A DNA stretch of 45,556 bases from Crocinitomicaceae bacterium (GCA_022447665.1 JAKVAQ010000037.1:1-45556); one strand, 5' to 3'. Counted from the first letter of the stretch, positions 26,335 to 35,218 are shown. Notes: generated by a model from the letters alone, not told the origin. Made by a program: numbers and translations.

Positions 26335-28763
26335 AATTCAAATATGAGACCTATAGTTGGAGTAATTAATGCGCTTTCGTTTGGTATTAATAACGGAACT
26401 CCATTTGAACCATCCGGACTTAAAGGTTGTCCGTCAGTTGTTGCGAATCCCGTATTGTCCTCATTTCTTTGGAATGCATAGAAAGGAGGGGTTTCTTGCG
26501 TAAACGCCAGCATATTTTGAATGTCAATGTAGAAGTCAAAGCTTACTTTCTTCAAGTTTATAATCTTGTCTAGTCTAAAATCTACTTGGTTAAAGGCACG
26601 TAAACGTTCGCTATTAATACTGTTGAAATCTAAGACCCCGTTTCCAGTTAACGCATATACTGCTTGAGATGCTGCAAGGTCCCAAGGTGTGTACGGTAAC
26701 CCACCTGAGAAGCGGTACTTCAAGCCAAGCTTCCATCCTTTTCCGAAGTTCCAACCAAAAGTGGTCGAAATTAAATGTTGACTATCCCAAGCTGATGCAA
26801 TCAATTCTCCATCTGCACCAGAGAAAAGACTTCTTACATATGTATAGCTGAACACGTAGAAGATGTTTTTTACGAGTTTTTGCTGAACAAAAAATTCAAA
26901 ACCATAGGTTTGACCATCTCCAATTGAAGCGACTGCCTCATTTCCGATAGCGCCGAATTCTTGTCCTTGATTTGCCAGTGAAATACCATTCGCAATGGAT
27001 ACAGGATAATTAGAGTATTCCTTGTAAAATGCTTCTGCTGTAATTCTAAGTCCGTTATTTGGTAAGAATTGGGTTCCGATAACATAATGATCAGAGTTAA
27101 TGTACTCCATTGAACGGTTTACTAACTCACCTGCTTCATTTCTATAACCTAAATTGGTATAGGTTGGTATTTTATAATATGTACCAATTGATCCTGTTAA
27201 ATCCCATTTTTCATTCAATCGGTATGCGAATGAAAGTCGAGGAGAAAGTGTTTCAAGCGGGTTATTTCCATTGTCGGTAAAGCTGTTCATATCGGTTCTC
27301 ACACCTGCAGAGATTAAGAGTCTTTCTTTGAAGAAATTCTTCGAAACTTGCGCAAAAGCACCATATCTATAAAAATCAATTTCTGTAGCCGAATTGATCA
27401 CGACTTCTGGTGATATTAAATTGCCTGCACCATCAAATGTAGCTGGGGCTATTTTATTGAAGATGGATGAATTGTACTTGACGTATTGTCCCATTGCTCC
27501 AAATGAATACTTCCATCCATTCTTGTACTTATTAAAGTCAAATCGAAACTTATTTTCAATTTCCTGCGAATTCAAACCAAAGTTTCGGAAGTCTTCATTT
27601 CCATTTTGAGCATCTTCAAATTGATCCAATTGATTATCAAACATATTTCTGCTTAAAGCAAAATTGATAAACCCACCATCAATTCTATGTTTAATGGCTA
27701 CACCATTCGTATAGTTCCATTGTGTTATAAAAGGAAGAGATCTTCTCAAAAACTCCGTTTCATTGTTGTCCTCGCGAGTAGCCGCGAAGTTGAACCGGTC
27801 ATAAGCCCCAAGTCCCAATAAAGTAATACTTGTTTTATCTGAAGGTCTTAAAGTAGTTTTGAACTGAAAGTCACTAAAATTTGGACGAATTGGTAAATCA
27901 ATTAAAGTGAACAGGAAATCTAAATAGGAAGTTCTTGCCGAAACGAGAAAGTCATTTTTTTCTCCTATTGGACCTTCTAACGTTAGAACACTTTCAGTAA
28001 AACTTGCTCTAACATTACCCGATAATTTTTCGCGGTTTCCTTGACGCTGAGAAATGACAAACGTAGATGCTAATGCATTGTCATAACGCGCATCAAAAGC
28101 AGATGAACTTAGTTTTAAATCTTCAATAAATGATACGTTTAGAATTCCTTGCGCCCCACCCGAAGAACCTTGTGTTTGGAAGTGGTTCAATACCGGGATT
28201 TCAATCCCATCTAGGTAATATACGTTTTCATTGGGAGCACCGCCACGAATAATAATATCATTTCGTTGAGCTCCCCCACCAGATCCACCAACACCAGGAA
28301 GTGTTTGTACAACTTTGGATACATCAAAGTTCCCACCTGGGTTTGATTCTATTTCAACAGAAGTTAGTTTTTGCACCGACATAGGTGTAACCATATCTGT
28401 TGTTTTGGCAATCTTGTTTGATTCATAAACAACATCTACAGTGCCTAATTCCGTGCTTGTCTGAGAGAGCTTGAAGTTTACTGTTTCGAAATTTCCAGAA
28501 GAAACCGGGATATTAAATTTCTGCTGAGCTTCATATCCAACAGATGAAACTGACAAGGTATAAGTCCCAACAGGAAGTTCTATCTTATAATTCCCATTGA
28601 AATCTGTTACAGCGCCGTAAGTGGTGTTCTCCACTAAAATTTTGGCAAAAGGAATGGGCTCCTCTGTATTGATATCAATGATGTTCCCTTGAATGGATCC
28701 AGTACTTTGACTTAGTACTGATCCGCTAAACATGAGTGCCAAGATGGCAAATAAAGGTCGCAT
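26331..28763 (-). CDS. TonB-dependent outer-membrane receptor with carboxypeptidase-like regulatory domain
   Basis: 810 residues. After a signal peptide (~1-18, ending SVLSQ) comes a CarboxypepD_reg-like beta-sandwich ('GSIQGNIIDINTEEPIPFAKILVE', ~22-105). A plug domain follows (~125-230, 'TLPGVGGSGGGAQRNDIIIRGG', 'YYLDGIEIPVLNHF'), then a 22-strand barrel closing with 'ALITPTIGLIFEF'. Such receptors import scarce nutrients with energy from TonB-ExbB-ExbD. No SusD partner is adjacent, so a non-glycan substrate is likelier. It is transcribed alone towards the radical SAM gene. Confidence 0.9.
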   Translation of the reverse strand: MRPLFAILALMFSGSVLSQSTGSIQGNIIDINTEEPIPFAKILVENTTYGAVTDFNGNYKIELPVGTYTLSVSSVGYEAQQKFNIPVSSGNFETVNFKLSQTSTELGTVDVVYESNKIAKTTDMVTPMSVQKLTSVEIESNPGGNFDVSKVVQTLPGVGGSGGGAQRNDIIIRGGAPNENVYYLDGIEIPVLNHFQTQGSSGGAQGILNVSFIEDLKLSSSAFDARYDNALASTFVISQRQGNREKLSGNVRASFTESVLTLEGPIGEKNDFLVSARTSYLDFLFTLIDLPIRPNFSDFQFKTTLRPSDKTSITLLGLGAYDRFNFAATREDNNETEFLRRSLPFITQWNYTNGVAIKHRIDGGFINFALSRNMFDNQLDQFEDAQNGNEDFRNFGLNSQEIENKFRFDFNKYKNGWKYSFGAMGQYVKYNSSIFNKIAPATFDGAGNLISPEVVINSATEIDFYRYGAFAQVSKNFFKERLLISAGVRTDMNSFTDNGNNPLETLSPRLSFAYRLNEKWDLTGSIGTYYKIPTYTNLGYRNEAGELVNRSMEYINSDHYVIGTQFLPNNGLRITAEAFYKEYSNYPVSIANGISLANQGQEFGAIGNEAVASIGDGQTYGFEFFVQQKLVKNIFYVFSYTYVRSLFSGADGELIASAWDSQHLISTTFGWNFGKGWKLGLKYRFSGGLPYTPWDLAASQAVYALTGNGVLDFNSINSERLRAFNQVDFRLDKIINLKKVSFDFYIDIQNMLAFTQETPPFYAFQRNEDNTGFATTDGQPLSPDGSNGVPLLIPNESALITPTIGLIFEF

Positions 28764-28828
28764 AGGTGTCTAGATTTATTTATATGTTACAACAAATAAA
28801 TCTTAGAAAGGTTTAATTGCCCTTGAAC

Positions 28829-29779
28829 TTAAGCCTCTTTTCTCAAAATATAATCCGCAAAGTATTCCCTGCTATCCAGGATTTTTGAAATGACCTTGAA
28901 ATCAGTATCTCTTAAAATTTTTGAGATGATTTCGTCATTATACTTTCGCGATATCTCCATATGAATTTTTTCACCCTCTTTAAAAATAAAGCTTTTGTCT
29001 AACGCTGAAATTTCAACTTCTTGATCTGATAAAGACTCTATATAGCTCTTGGCAATACCTTCTTCTTCGTCGTAATGAGGAGCGTGCTTGAACTCTCCTA
29101 GATCAAAATTCGCTCCTAACTCAGCATTCATGCGATGTAAAAGATTAATGTTGAATTTGGCGGTAATGCCTTGTGCATCATTATAGGCAGGACCAATAAT
29201 ATCAACACTTTTAATTAAGTCAACGCCTAGTACAAGGATGTCTCCTTTATTAAGGTTTCCTCCCAATTGGTAGAGGAATTCAGCGGACTTTTCATCTTTC
29301 AAATTGCCAATATTAGAGCCCAGGAAAAGTACTACCTTTTTTACATCAACAGCTTTAAATTTTGATAAGACTTCGAAATAATCACCTTGCCGCACTTTTA
29401 CTTTTAATGACGGTATTTCTTCTTGAAGGTCAGCATTTAAAAGGTTTAATGCATTCTGTGATATATCGACTGGTAAGTAGGAGAAGTCGGCACCTTTATG
29501 AACTAGCGCTTTCAGTAATTCTTTAGTTTTAGTTCCATCACCCGCTCCTAGCTCAATTAGTTCGAACTTTTCATTGTCTTCAATACCAAAAGAGTTAATA
29601 AGCTCATCTGTTTTTTTGGAAAAAATTTCAAATTCACTATTGGTTAAATAGTATTCTGGCATGTTCATGATCTGAACAAATAAATCATCCCCTATTTTAT
29701 CGTAAAAATACTTGGATGAAAGAAATTTTGGGTTGGATGATAATCCTTCAAGGACATCATTTTTGAATTGTTCGTTCAT
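28829..29779 (-). CDS. egtD: L-histidine N-alpha-methyltransferase (ergothioneine synthesis)
   Basis: 316 residues, typical EgtD length. 'SSKYFYDKIGDDLFVQIMNMPEYYLTNSE' at residues ~23-51 and the SAM-binding 'FELIELGAGDGTKTKELL' (~76-93) are family signatures. It converts histidine to trimethylhistidine (hercynine) with three SAM. The ATG overlaps the egtB stop by one base (TAATG), so egtB and egtD are translationally coupled. The ~65 bases between it and the upstream end of the TonB receptor gene hold that receptor's promoter. Confidence 0.95.
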   Translation of the reverse strand: MNEQFKNDVLEGLSSNPKFLSSKYFYDKIGDDLFVQIMNMPEYYLTNSEFEIFSKKTDELINSFGIEDNEKFELIELGAGDGTKTKELLKALVHKGADFSYLPVDISQNALNLLNADLQEEIPSLKVKVRQGDYFEVLSKFKAVDVKKVVLFLGSNIGNLKDEKSAEFLYQLGGNLNKGDILVLGVDLIKSVDIIGPAYNDAQGITAKFNINLLHRMNAELGANFDLGEFKHAPHYDEEEGIAKSYIESLSDQEVEISALDKSFIFKEGEKIHMEISRKYNDEIISKILRDTDFKVISKILDSREYFADYILRKEA

Positions 29780-30924
29780 TATTTAGCTAGTCTAATTCCA
29801 GTATATTGCCACTGGTAGTGCGGGTGAAAGAAATTTCTATAGGTTTTTCTGCTGTGTCCTTCTGCCGTTGCTGTAGAGCCACCTCTAAGCACCATTTGAT
29901 TTACCATGAACTTACCATTGTATTCGCCCAAGGCACCTGACGCAATTTTGAAGTTAGGATATGGAAGATATGCGGAGTTTGTCCATTCCCATCTTACACC
30001 CCAATCTAATTTATCTGCGGCTACTTCCCACTCAAATTCAGTGGGTAATCGCATTCCGTTCCAGAAAGCAAAAGCGCTGGCCTCATAAAATGAAATGTGT
30101 GCAAGTACTTTATTTGGATCTACCTTTTTAAGACCTGCGAGGGTATAATGATGCCATTCACCATTTATTTTATACCAGTAAAGAGGAGACTCAATTCCGT
30201 TCTCGTTGACCCATGCCCATCCTTCATCTAACCAATATTGGAATGAGGAATAACCTCCGGCCTCAATAAATTCAATGAATTCTCCATTGGTAACCAAAGA
30301 ATTGGAAATCTCAAATTCATGAATGTAAACCTTGTGTCTTCCCAACTCATTATCAAAACAGAATTCATCACCATGATGGCCAATTTCGAAAACACCTTCT
30401 TCGATTTTTACAAAACCAGAAGCTTCATTGGTTGAATTAGTAAGATCAGTATCCGCGTCATAAACTGGAAATAGTGGATTATGCCCGAGGGTATATTTTA
30501 GATCTGTAATCAAGAGTTCCTGGTGCTGCTGCTCATGATTTAATCCTATTAAAAGGACTTTCTCAAAATCATTGTCCCCACTTTGAAGAAGTTTCATCAT
30601 TGCCTCATCAACATACTTACGGTATGCAAATACTTCTTCTACCGAAGGTCGGGTTATATTCCCTCGATCGGCTCTAAAGGTTCTCTCTCCAACTGTATTG
30701 TAATAACTGTTGAATAGGAATGAAAAATCCTTGTCGTAGACTGAATATCCATCAAGATATTTCTCTAGAATGAAGGCTTCGAAAAACCACGTGGTATGGG
30801 CTAAATGCCATTTTGGTGGACTAGCAAATACAACAGGCTGAGGAACATAATCCTCAATTTTCAAAGGTGCACAAATCTCTTCTGTTCGTGCGCGTACGGT
30901 TAAAAATAGGTCTTTAGGTGTCAT
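29779..30924 (-). CDS. egtB: Ergothioneine biosynthesis sulfoxide synthase
   Basis: 381 residues. The N-terminal DinB_2-like domain supplies the iron-binding triad: His43 in 'HLAHTTWFFE' and His130 and His134 in 'LNHEQQHQELL'. A C-terminal FGE-sulfatase domain (~170-381, 'MRLPTEFEWEVAA', 'VLRGGSTATAEGH', 'YQWQYTGIRLAK') binds hercynine. The enzyme uses O2 and iron to join the sulfur of cysteine or gamma-glutamylcysteine to hercynine. No egtA, egtC or egtE is nearby, which favours direct use of cysteine with a C-S lyase encoded elsewhere; this is inference. It abuts the DUF427 gene without a gap. Confidence 0.94.
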   Translation of the reverse strand: MTPKDLFLTVRARTEEICAPLKIEDYVPQPVVFASPPKWHLAHTTWFFEAFILEKYLDGYSVYDKDFSFLFNSYYNTVGERTFRADRGNITRPSVEEVFAYRKYVDEAMMKLLQSGDNDFEKVLLIGLNHEQQHQELLITDLKYTLGHNPLFPVYDADTDLTNSTNEASGFVKIEEGVFEIGHHGDEFCFDNELGRHKVYIHEFEISNSLVTNGEFIEFIEAGGYSSFQYWLDEGWAWVNENGIESPLYWYKINGEWHHYTLAGLKKVDPNKVLAHISFYEASAFAFWNGMRLPTEFEWEVAADKLDWGVRWEWTNSAYLPYPNFKIASGALGEYNGKFMVNQMVLRGGSTATAEGHSRKTYRNFFHPHYQWQYTGIRLAK

Positions 30925-31203
30925 TTATTTTACTTCAACGCCTTTCCAAAAGGCGACTCTTCCTTTAATTCCTTTTGCTAGTTCTGAAACTTCAGGGTAA
31001 TACCATGCTGCATCTGGATTTGTTTGGCCATCAACTTCAATAGAATAGTAAGAAGCTACACCTTTCCATGGGCATGTAGTGTGTGTATTGCTGTCTTTGA
31101 AATACTCTTTCTTTATTGAATCTGCAGGGAAGTAATGATTGTTTTCAATGATTACTGTATCATCACTTTCTGCTATTGTAACTCCGTTCCAAATTGCTTT
31201 CAT
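30925..31203 (-). CDS. DUF427-family protein, first gene of the ergothioneine operon
   Basis: 92 residues. 'TIAESDDTVIIENNHYFPADSI', 'TTCPWKGVASYYSIEVDG' and 'AAWYYPEVSELAKGIKGRVAFW' are the DUF427 signature: a small beta-barrel with a conserved T-x-C-P-W-K-G stretch. No biochemical function is known to me. The gene starts the egtB-egtD unit and its stop directly abuts the egtB ATG, so an accessory role in ergothioneine metabolism is plausible. The 160 bases upstream (31204-31366) are non-coding with no clear promoter match. Confidence 0.85.
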   Translation of the reverse strand: MKAIWNGVTIAESDDTVIIENNHYFPADSIKKEYFKDSNTHTTCPWKGVASYYSIEVDGQTNPDAAWYYPEVSELAKGIKGRVAFWKGVEVK

Positions 31204-31366
31204 AATTCTTCTTTATTGTATAGACGTTTGAGAACGAATAACCTTAAAGTTTTTCCAAAAGGTAACATTTTATTCTACTTAAAACGCCTGAGTTCACAAA
31301 TTTCAACAAAGATGTAGCAGTAGAGTTTAAAAATTAGCTCAAAAAGTATTAGGAAAAGGTCAAGTT

Positions 31367-31774
31367 TTAGGACTGGCAGTTTTTGCATACTCCGGTCGCC
31401 TGAACTTCCACAGAGCTAACTTGAAAGCCTTCTAAATTTTTAGGAACAGGAGTTTCTGCAGGCAACAAAAAGGTTTCATTACAATTTGAACAATGAAAAT
31501 GAATGTGTGAATGCTGATGACCGTCTTCACTGCATGAGCTTTCACATAAGGCAAACTTTTTATCTAGATCACTGAAATGAATTTCATGTATGATTCCTTT
31601 TTCTTTGAACGATTTTAATGTTCTGTATAATGTTATTCTGTCAAAAGATCCTAGGGTATTCTCAATTTGTCTTGCAGATACTGCGTTTTCATTGGATAAA
31701 AATATGTCAAGTACGGAAATTCGAAAATCCGTAATTCGCAAAGATTTTGATGATAAAAGCTCCTTAGAATTCAT
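31367..31774 (-). CDS. Fur-family metalloregulator (Zur/Fur-like)
   Basis: 135 residues. The N-terminal winged helix ('LRITDFRISVLDIFL', 'SARQIENTLGSFDRITLYRTLKSFKEKGIIHEI') is Fur-like. The C-terminal half has a His-rich sensor stretch ('DGHQHSHIHFHC') and two CxxC pairs ('CSNC', 'CKNC') forming the structural zinc site. Metal-loaded Fur proteins repress by binding palindromes. A near-perfect palindrome lies in the divergent receptor promoter at 31808-31830 and two perfect copies lie in the merC promoter ~6 kb away, making those the likely targets. Zinc as the signal is inferred from the Cys/His content and the MerC link; iron or another metal is possible. Confidence 0.88.
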   Translation of the reverse strand: MNSKELLSSKSLRITDFRISVLDIFLSNENAVSARQIENTLGSFDRITLYRTLKSFKEKGIIHEIHFSDLDKKFALCESSCSEDGHQHSHIHFHCSNCNETFLLPAETPVPKNLEGFQVSSVEVQATGVCKNCQS

Positions 31775-31807
31775 GGCCTAAAGTACAAATTTCGCTAAAA
31801 AAGATGG

Positions 31808-31830
31808 TTTTTGCAACATTGTTTCAAAAA
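31808..31830. promoter_or_regulatory. Operator palindrome of the Fur-type regulator in the receptor promoter
   Basis: TTTTTGCAACA-T-TGTTTCAAAAA has 11-base arms with a single mismatch around a central T. It matches the perfect TGCAACAnTGTTGCA sites upstream of merC. It lies between the -33 and -7 elements of the receptor promoter, a position that would block RNA polymerase. Confidence 0.75.
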
Positions 31831-31841
31831 TGGTATATTTG
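31810..31841 (+). promoter_or_regulatory. Promoter of the TonB receptor operon
   Basis: TTTG (31810-31813), a 20-base spacer and TATATTTG (31834-31841) form a full-consensus Bacteroidota promoter. Transcription should start near 31848, which excludes the in-frame ATG at 31804 and supports the ATG at 31858. Confidence 0.7.
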
Positions 31842-31857
31842 CAGGGCAATTGCTATT

Positions 31858-34086
31858 ATGTTAAGAGGTTTTTGGACAATGGTATTCGTATTGCTTTCAC
31901 AACTTGTAATAGGCCAAACTTATTCAGGTTATGTTTATAATGCGGAGAAAGAAGGAGAGGGAATTCCACGAGCAAAGGTTTACTTTGTTGATTTAGGAAA
32001 AACAATAATCACAGATGAAAACGGAAGATGGGAGATTCAAGATGTTCCCTCTGGTGTAAATCATGTTGAGGTATCTTACATTGGATTTGAAACTATTCAC
32101 AAGGATATTGAACTTGTTGAAGGAGTTGAAGTCGTTATAAAGCTAGAGGTTGCGCATCGAAATTTAGATAAAGTAATTGTAAGTAACGATGGATACCTTC
32201 ACCGTGAGAGTATTACAAATATTGAATCGCATAGTATTTCCTCATTGACGAGAATTCCAGGAACTACGGTAGGACAAGCATTGACGAATATTCCAGGTGT
32301 ATACAATACGAGTATTGGAGTAGGGGTCAGTAAACCTGTGATAAGAGGTCTTTCTGGAAGCAGCGTTGTGACTTATGTAAATGGTTTAAGAATTCAAAAC
32401 CAACAATGGGGGAGTGATCATGGAATGCCAATAACTTCGGTGGGTATTGGTAATGTTGAGGTAATTAAAGGTCCTGCTTCGCTTTTGTTTGGTGCAGACG
32501 CCCTCGGTGGGGTTCTATATTTTGTTGACGAGCCTTATGTCGAAAAGAATACAATTTCAGGATTCGTTTCTTCGCGTTTCGAGTCGAATAGTCTTGGTTC
32601 TGTGAATAGAGCTGGGATTAAGTATTCGAAGGGAAATTTGAGATTTAATGCTTACGGAGGCTTCGATAGTTTCGCAGACTATCAAATTCCAAATGGAATG
32701 AAGGTGCTGAATTCTAGATTTTATGAAGCTTCGGGAAAATTCTCTTTAGGGTATTCAAAGAAAAACTGGGTATTTGATTTAAGGTACAACTTTTACAAGG
32801 GTAGAACTGGTTTACCCGGTCATACACATGACTCCATACCAGATTTTGATTCTTTCTTAACCACCAATCAGAATCGTAGAGAAAATGTTCCAGCGATTGT
32901 TACCCATAACAACTTCGTTTCAATTGAAAACAAGTTCTTTTTTAATAACCACGAGCTTTTTGTAACACTGGGGAATACCAATAATAATTTGAAAGAGCAT
33001 GAGGAAAAGTATTTCTTCCCAGACTACAATATGAATCTTAATAATACGCTTTACAATGTTAAGTTCAGATCACGTTGGGGAAGGAGATGGGAGAGTACAA
33101 TAGGAGCTCAAGGGATGTATCAAATGAATAGAAACGGTGATGCCCCATTTACTTTAATTCCTGATGCCAATTACATGGATAATGGAGTCTTTGGACTTAT
33201 CCGTTACAGAACGGATTTATGGAGTGTCTTAGGAGGTGTCCGCTTTGACCAACGCGTCATTGATGCTGGAGATTTTATTGAGAATGCAAAATACAATGGA
33301 TTCAATTACTCTTTAGGATTCGCGCGCGTCTCAGATAAAACATCAATACGTGTTAATGCGTCGAGTGGGTTTAGGGCTCCAAATACCAGTGAATTGCTCT
33401 CTGATGGGGTGCACCATGGAAGTCAACGATATGAAATTGGGAATGTAAATATTGGTACAGAAAGCGCTGTTCAAATTGATGCGAGTTTTGGACTTCATTT
33501 TGATGATTTAGAAATCATACTAAATCCTTTCTACAATAGAATAAGCGACTATATATACATTGAACGCACAGATTCAATAATCGAAGGTTATCAGGTTTTT
33601 GAATATACTCAAACAGATCTTGCACAGCTTTACGGAGTTGATTTTGGATTCCACTATCACCCTCATTTCGCGCATTGGATTCACATTGAAAGTTCTTTAT
33701 CTAATGTATTTGCAGAGGATGGTAATAAGAACCCGCTTCCGCTAATTCCACAAACAAGAATTAATTCTAATATCAGTTTCAACTTTGAACCAGCTACAAA
33801 ATTCAAGACTATAGAATTTGTTCTTCAGCATAAATATTTCTTCGAGCAAAACAGACTTGGTGTATTCGAAGAAGAGACGGGAGATTTTCACTTACTAGAC
33901 ATGGGCATCAATACGGAATTGGATCTTAAAAATCCTATTATGTTATCTCTAGGGGTGAGAAACTTTATGAACGTAGAATACGCTGATCATCTATCAGCCT
34001 TGAGATACTTAGACATATTAAACCCAGGGAGAAATTTCTATTTCTCGATCAGATATCAATTTAGTAAACAATTAAAATCACAATAG
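31858..34086 (+). CDS. TonB-dependent receptor, putative metal uptake, under Fur-type control
   Basis: 742 residues from the ATG at 31858, which begins a signal peptide (MLRGFWTMVFVLLSQLVIGQ). A carboxypeptidase-like regulatory domain (~22-105) is followed by the plug ('GQALTNIPGVYNTSIGVGV', 'KPVIRGLSGSSVVTYVNGL', 'DHGMPITSVGIGNVEVIKGPASLLFG') and a beta-barrel ending 'FYFSIRYQFSKQLKSQ'. The plug text resembles receptors for metals or small chelates such as ZnuD/CirA relatives, and 'LPGHTHD' and 'VHHGS' are His-bearing loops. It is divergent from the Fur-family gene, has a Fur-type operator in its promoter, and is two bases from a Cys-rich lipoprotein gene. A zinc substrate is the best guess. 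Confidence 0.88.
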   Translation: MLRGFWTMVFVLLSQLVIGQTYSGYVYNAEKEGEGIPRAKVYFVDLGKTIITDENGRWEIQDVPSGVNHVEVSYIGFETIHKDIELVEGVEVVIKLEVAHRNLDKVIVSNDGYLHRESITNIESHSISSLTRIPGTTVGQALTNIPGVYNTSIGVGVSKPVIRGLSGSSVVTYVNGLRIQNQQWGSDHGMPITSVGIGNVEVIKGPASLLFGADALGGVLYFVDEPYVEKNTISGFVSSRFESNSLGSVNRAGIKYSKGNLRFNAYGGFDSFADYQIPNGMKVLNSRFYEASGKFSLGYSKKNWVFDLRYNFYKGRTGLPGHTHDSIPDFDSFLTTNQNRRENVPAIVTHNNFVSIENKFFFNNHELFVTLGNTNNNLKEHEEKYFFPDYNMNLNNTLYNVKFRSRWGRRWESTIGAQGMYQMNRNGDAPFTLIPDANYMDNGVFGLIRYRTDLWSVLGGVRFDQRVIDAGDFIENAKYNGFNYSLGFARVSDKTSIRVNASSGFRAPNTSELLSDGVHHGSQRYEIGNVNIGTESAVQIDASFGLHFDDLEIILNPFYNRISDYIYIERTDSIIEGYQVFEYTQTDLAQLYGVDFGFHYHPHFAHWIHIESSLSNVFAEDGNKNPLPLIPQTRINSNISFNFEPATKFKTIEFVLQHKYFFEQNRLGVFEEETGDFHLLDMGINTELDLKNPIMLSLGVRNFMNVEYADHLSALRYLDILNPGRNFYFSIRYQFSKQLKSQ

Positions 34087-34088
34087 AA

Positions 34089-34295
34089 ATGAAAAAGTTA
34101 GCACTAGCAGCAGTAGTTTTAGGAGGGTTGTCATTGACATCTTGTAATAAGTGCAGAGAGTGTCACTACGACGCACCAGATGGTACTTTCATTGACATAG
34201 GAGAGTTATGTGGAGAGGAATTAAGAAATGCGGAAAAGGATGGATATTCTTTAGGGGATACTTTAACAGTAGAAATTCACTGTGAAGATCACTAG
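34089..34295 (+). CDS. Small Cys-rich lipoprotein co-transcribed with the receptor
   Basis: 68 residues. 'MKKLALAAVVLGGLSLTSCNK' is a lipoprotein signal with Cys19 as the lipidated residue. The mature part has further Cys22, Cys25 and His26 ('CNKCRECH'), then 'ELCGEEL' and a C-terminal 'IHCEDH'. The four thiols plus histidines look like a metal-binding or disulfide-stabilised mini-domain. It begins two bases after the receptor stop and is followed by a strong terminator, so it is the second and last gene of the regulated operon. A metal-capture accessory role is inferred from context. Confidence 0.78.
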   Translation: MKKLALAAVVLGGLSLTSCNKCRECHYDAPDGTFIDIGELCGEELRNAEKDGYSLGDTLTVEIHCEDH

Positions 34296-34317
34296 AGCTT
34301 ATTAGATTATACAAATT

Positions 34318-34350
34318 AAAAAAGCCCGATCAATTTGATCGGGCTTTTTT
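34318..34350 (+). terminator. Strong bidirectional Rho-independent terminator
   Basis: GCCCGATCAA-T-TTGATCGGGC is a perfect hairpin flanked by AAAAAA and TTTTTT. It ends the receptor-lipoprotein operon and, on the other strand, the converging UspA gene. Confidence 0.92.
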
Positions 34351-34360
34351 GTTAACTAAA

Positions 34361-35188
34361 CTAAACAGTGATAAACGAGTATCCTGAATTTATTGCCATT
34401 ACCTCTACGGCATTAACCGTTAATACAGGTATACCATGTTTATTCTCTATCATTTCTTGAATAAATTGATGGAACAAGTCTTTAATTCCATGACTGAAGT
34501 ATGCTGCTGCAATTAAATCAGCGTCTATTTCTTTCGCGTATTCTAGCAATCCGGCTTCATAATCAGAACCTGAAGGAATAGAAACTAATTCGTACTCAAT
34601 ACCTAATTCTGCCAAGTGGCGACGAACTACTACTTCGTTAGTTTTAATGTCTCTTGCCAACCATTCATCGGCATCCTTATACCCTACTAAGTGAATTTTA
34701 GCATCAAATTTTTTAGCGAGTGAAGAAGCAAATTCTGCCACTTGTACCGATTCTTTTGCAAAACTAAATGGCATCACGATATCGTTCAATTCAGTTTTTT
34801 GACAATCTTCATTAATGATGAGAAACGGTAGTCCTGAACCACTTACAATTTTAAGGGAACGGCTACCCTATATCTTTTGTAATCCTTGAGCTCCATGAGT
34901 TCCCATTACGATTAACGATGCATTCGTTGCGTCAGCAGTAGTAGCAATATCATTGAATATACTACCTGCGCTTACATTTAACTCTACCAATTCTTGCTCC
35001 TCTTTACTTAAGAATTCATTGATCTTTTGTTCGAGTTTAATCTTGGCAATGCGTGATTCTTCTTTGTGAGCAACATGTGTTACAAGAACTTTCTCTCCGC
35101 CAACTTGAGCTAGGTACACTGCATAGTTGACTGCCTTTACAGATACCTGGGTAAAATCAAAAGGTACTAAGTATAAATCGCTTGACAT
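34361..35188 (-). pseudogene. Tandem-domain universal stress protein split by an in-frame TAG
   Basis: The frame from 35188 encodes a UspA domain ('LYLVPFDFTQVSVKAVNYAVYLAQ', 'ASLIVMGTHGAQGLQKI') and then meets TAG at 34868-34870. Without any frameshift it goes on: GSRSLKIVSGSGLPFLIINED, CQKTELNDIVMPF, and a second UspA-like domain up to 34361. Re-joined, the product has ~274 residues, exactly the size of tandem UspA proteins in Bacteroidota. Usually a Phe, Leu or Tyr stands where the stop is ('LQKIxGS'). The second half has no good start of its own. It is therefore a nonsense mutant, a readthrough gene or a sequencing error. Its expected role was nucleotide-binding stress adaptation. Confidence 0.85.
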
Positions 35189-35210
35189 AGTTTTATAATT
35201 TTTGTTGAAT

Positions 35211-35218
35211 CAAATGTA
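35211..35218 (-). promoter_or_regulatory. Candidate -7 element (TACATTTG) for the UspA gene
   Basis: On the minus strand TACATTTG fits TAnnTTTG and lies 22 bases before the ATG at 35188. No clear -33 box is seen, but an intact-looking promoter suggests the gene was recently or is still transcribed. Confidence 0.35.

Noticed and set aside
29779-30924. Selenoneine (SenA) or ovothiol (OvoA) enzyme in place of EgtB
   Set aside because: There is no senB/senC nearby and no fused methyltransferase domain, and a separate egtD is coupled to it, so ergothioneine synthesis is the simplest reading.
31804-31857. ATG at 31804 as start of the TonB receptor
   Set aside because: It would place the operator and both promoter boxes inside the gene. 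The signal peptide begins at the ATG at 31858.
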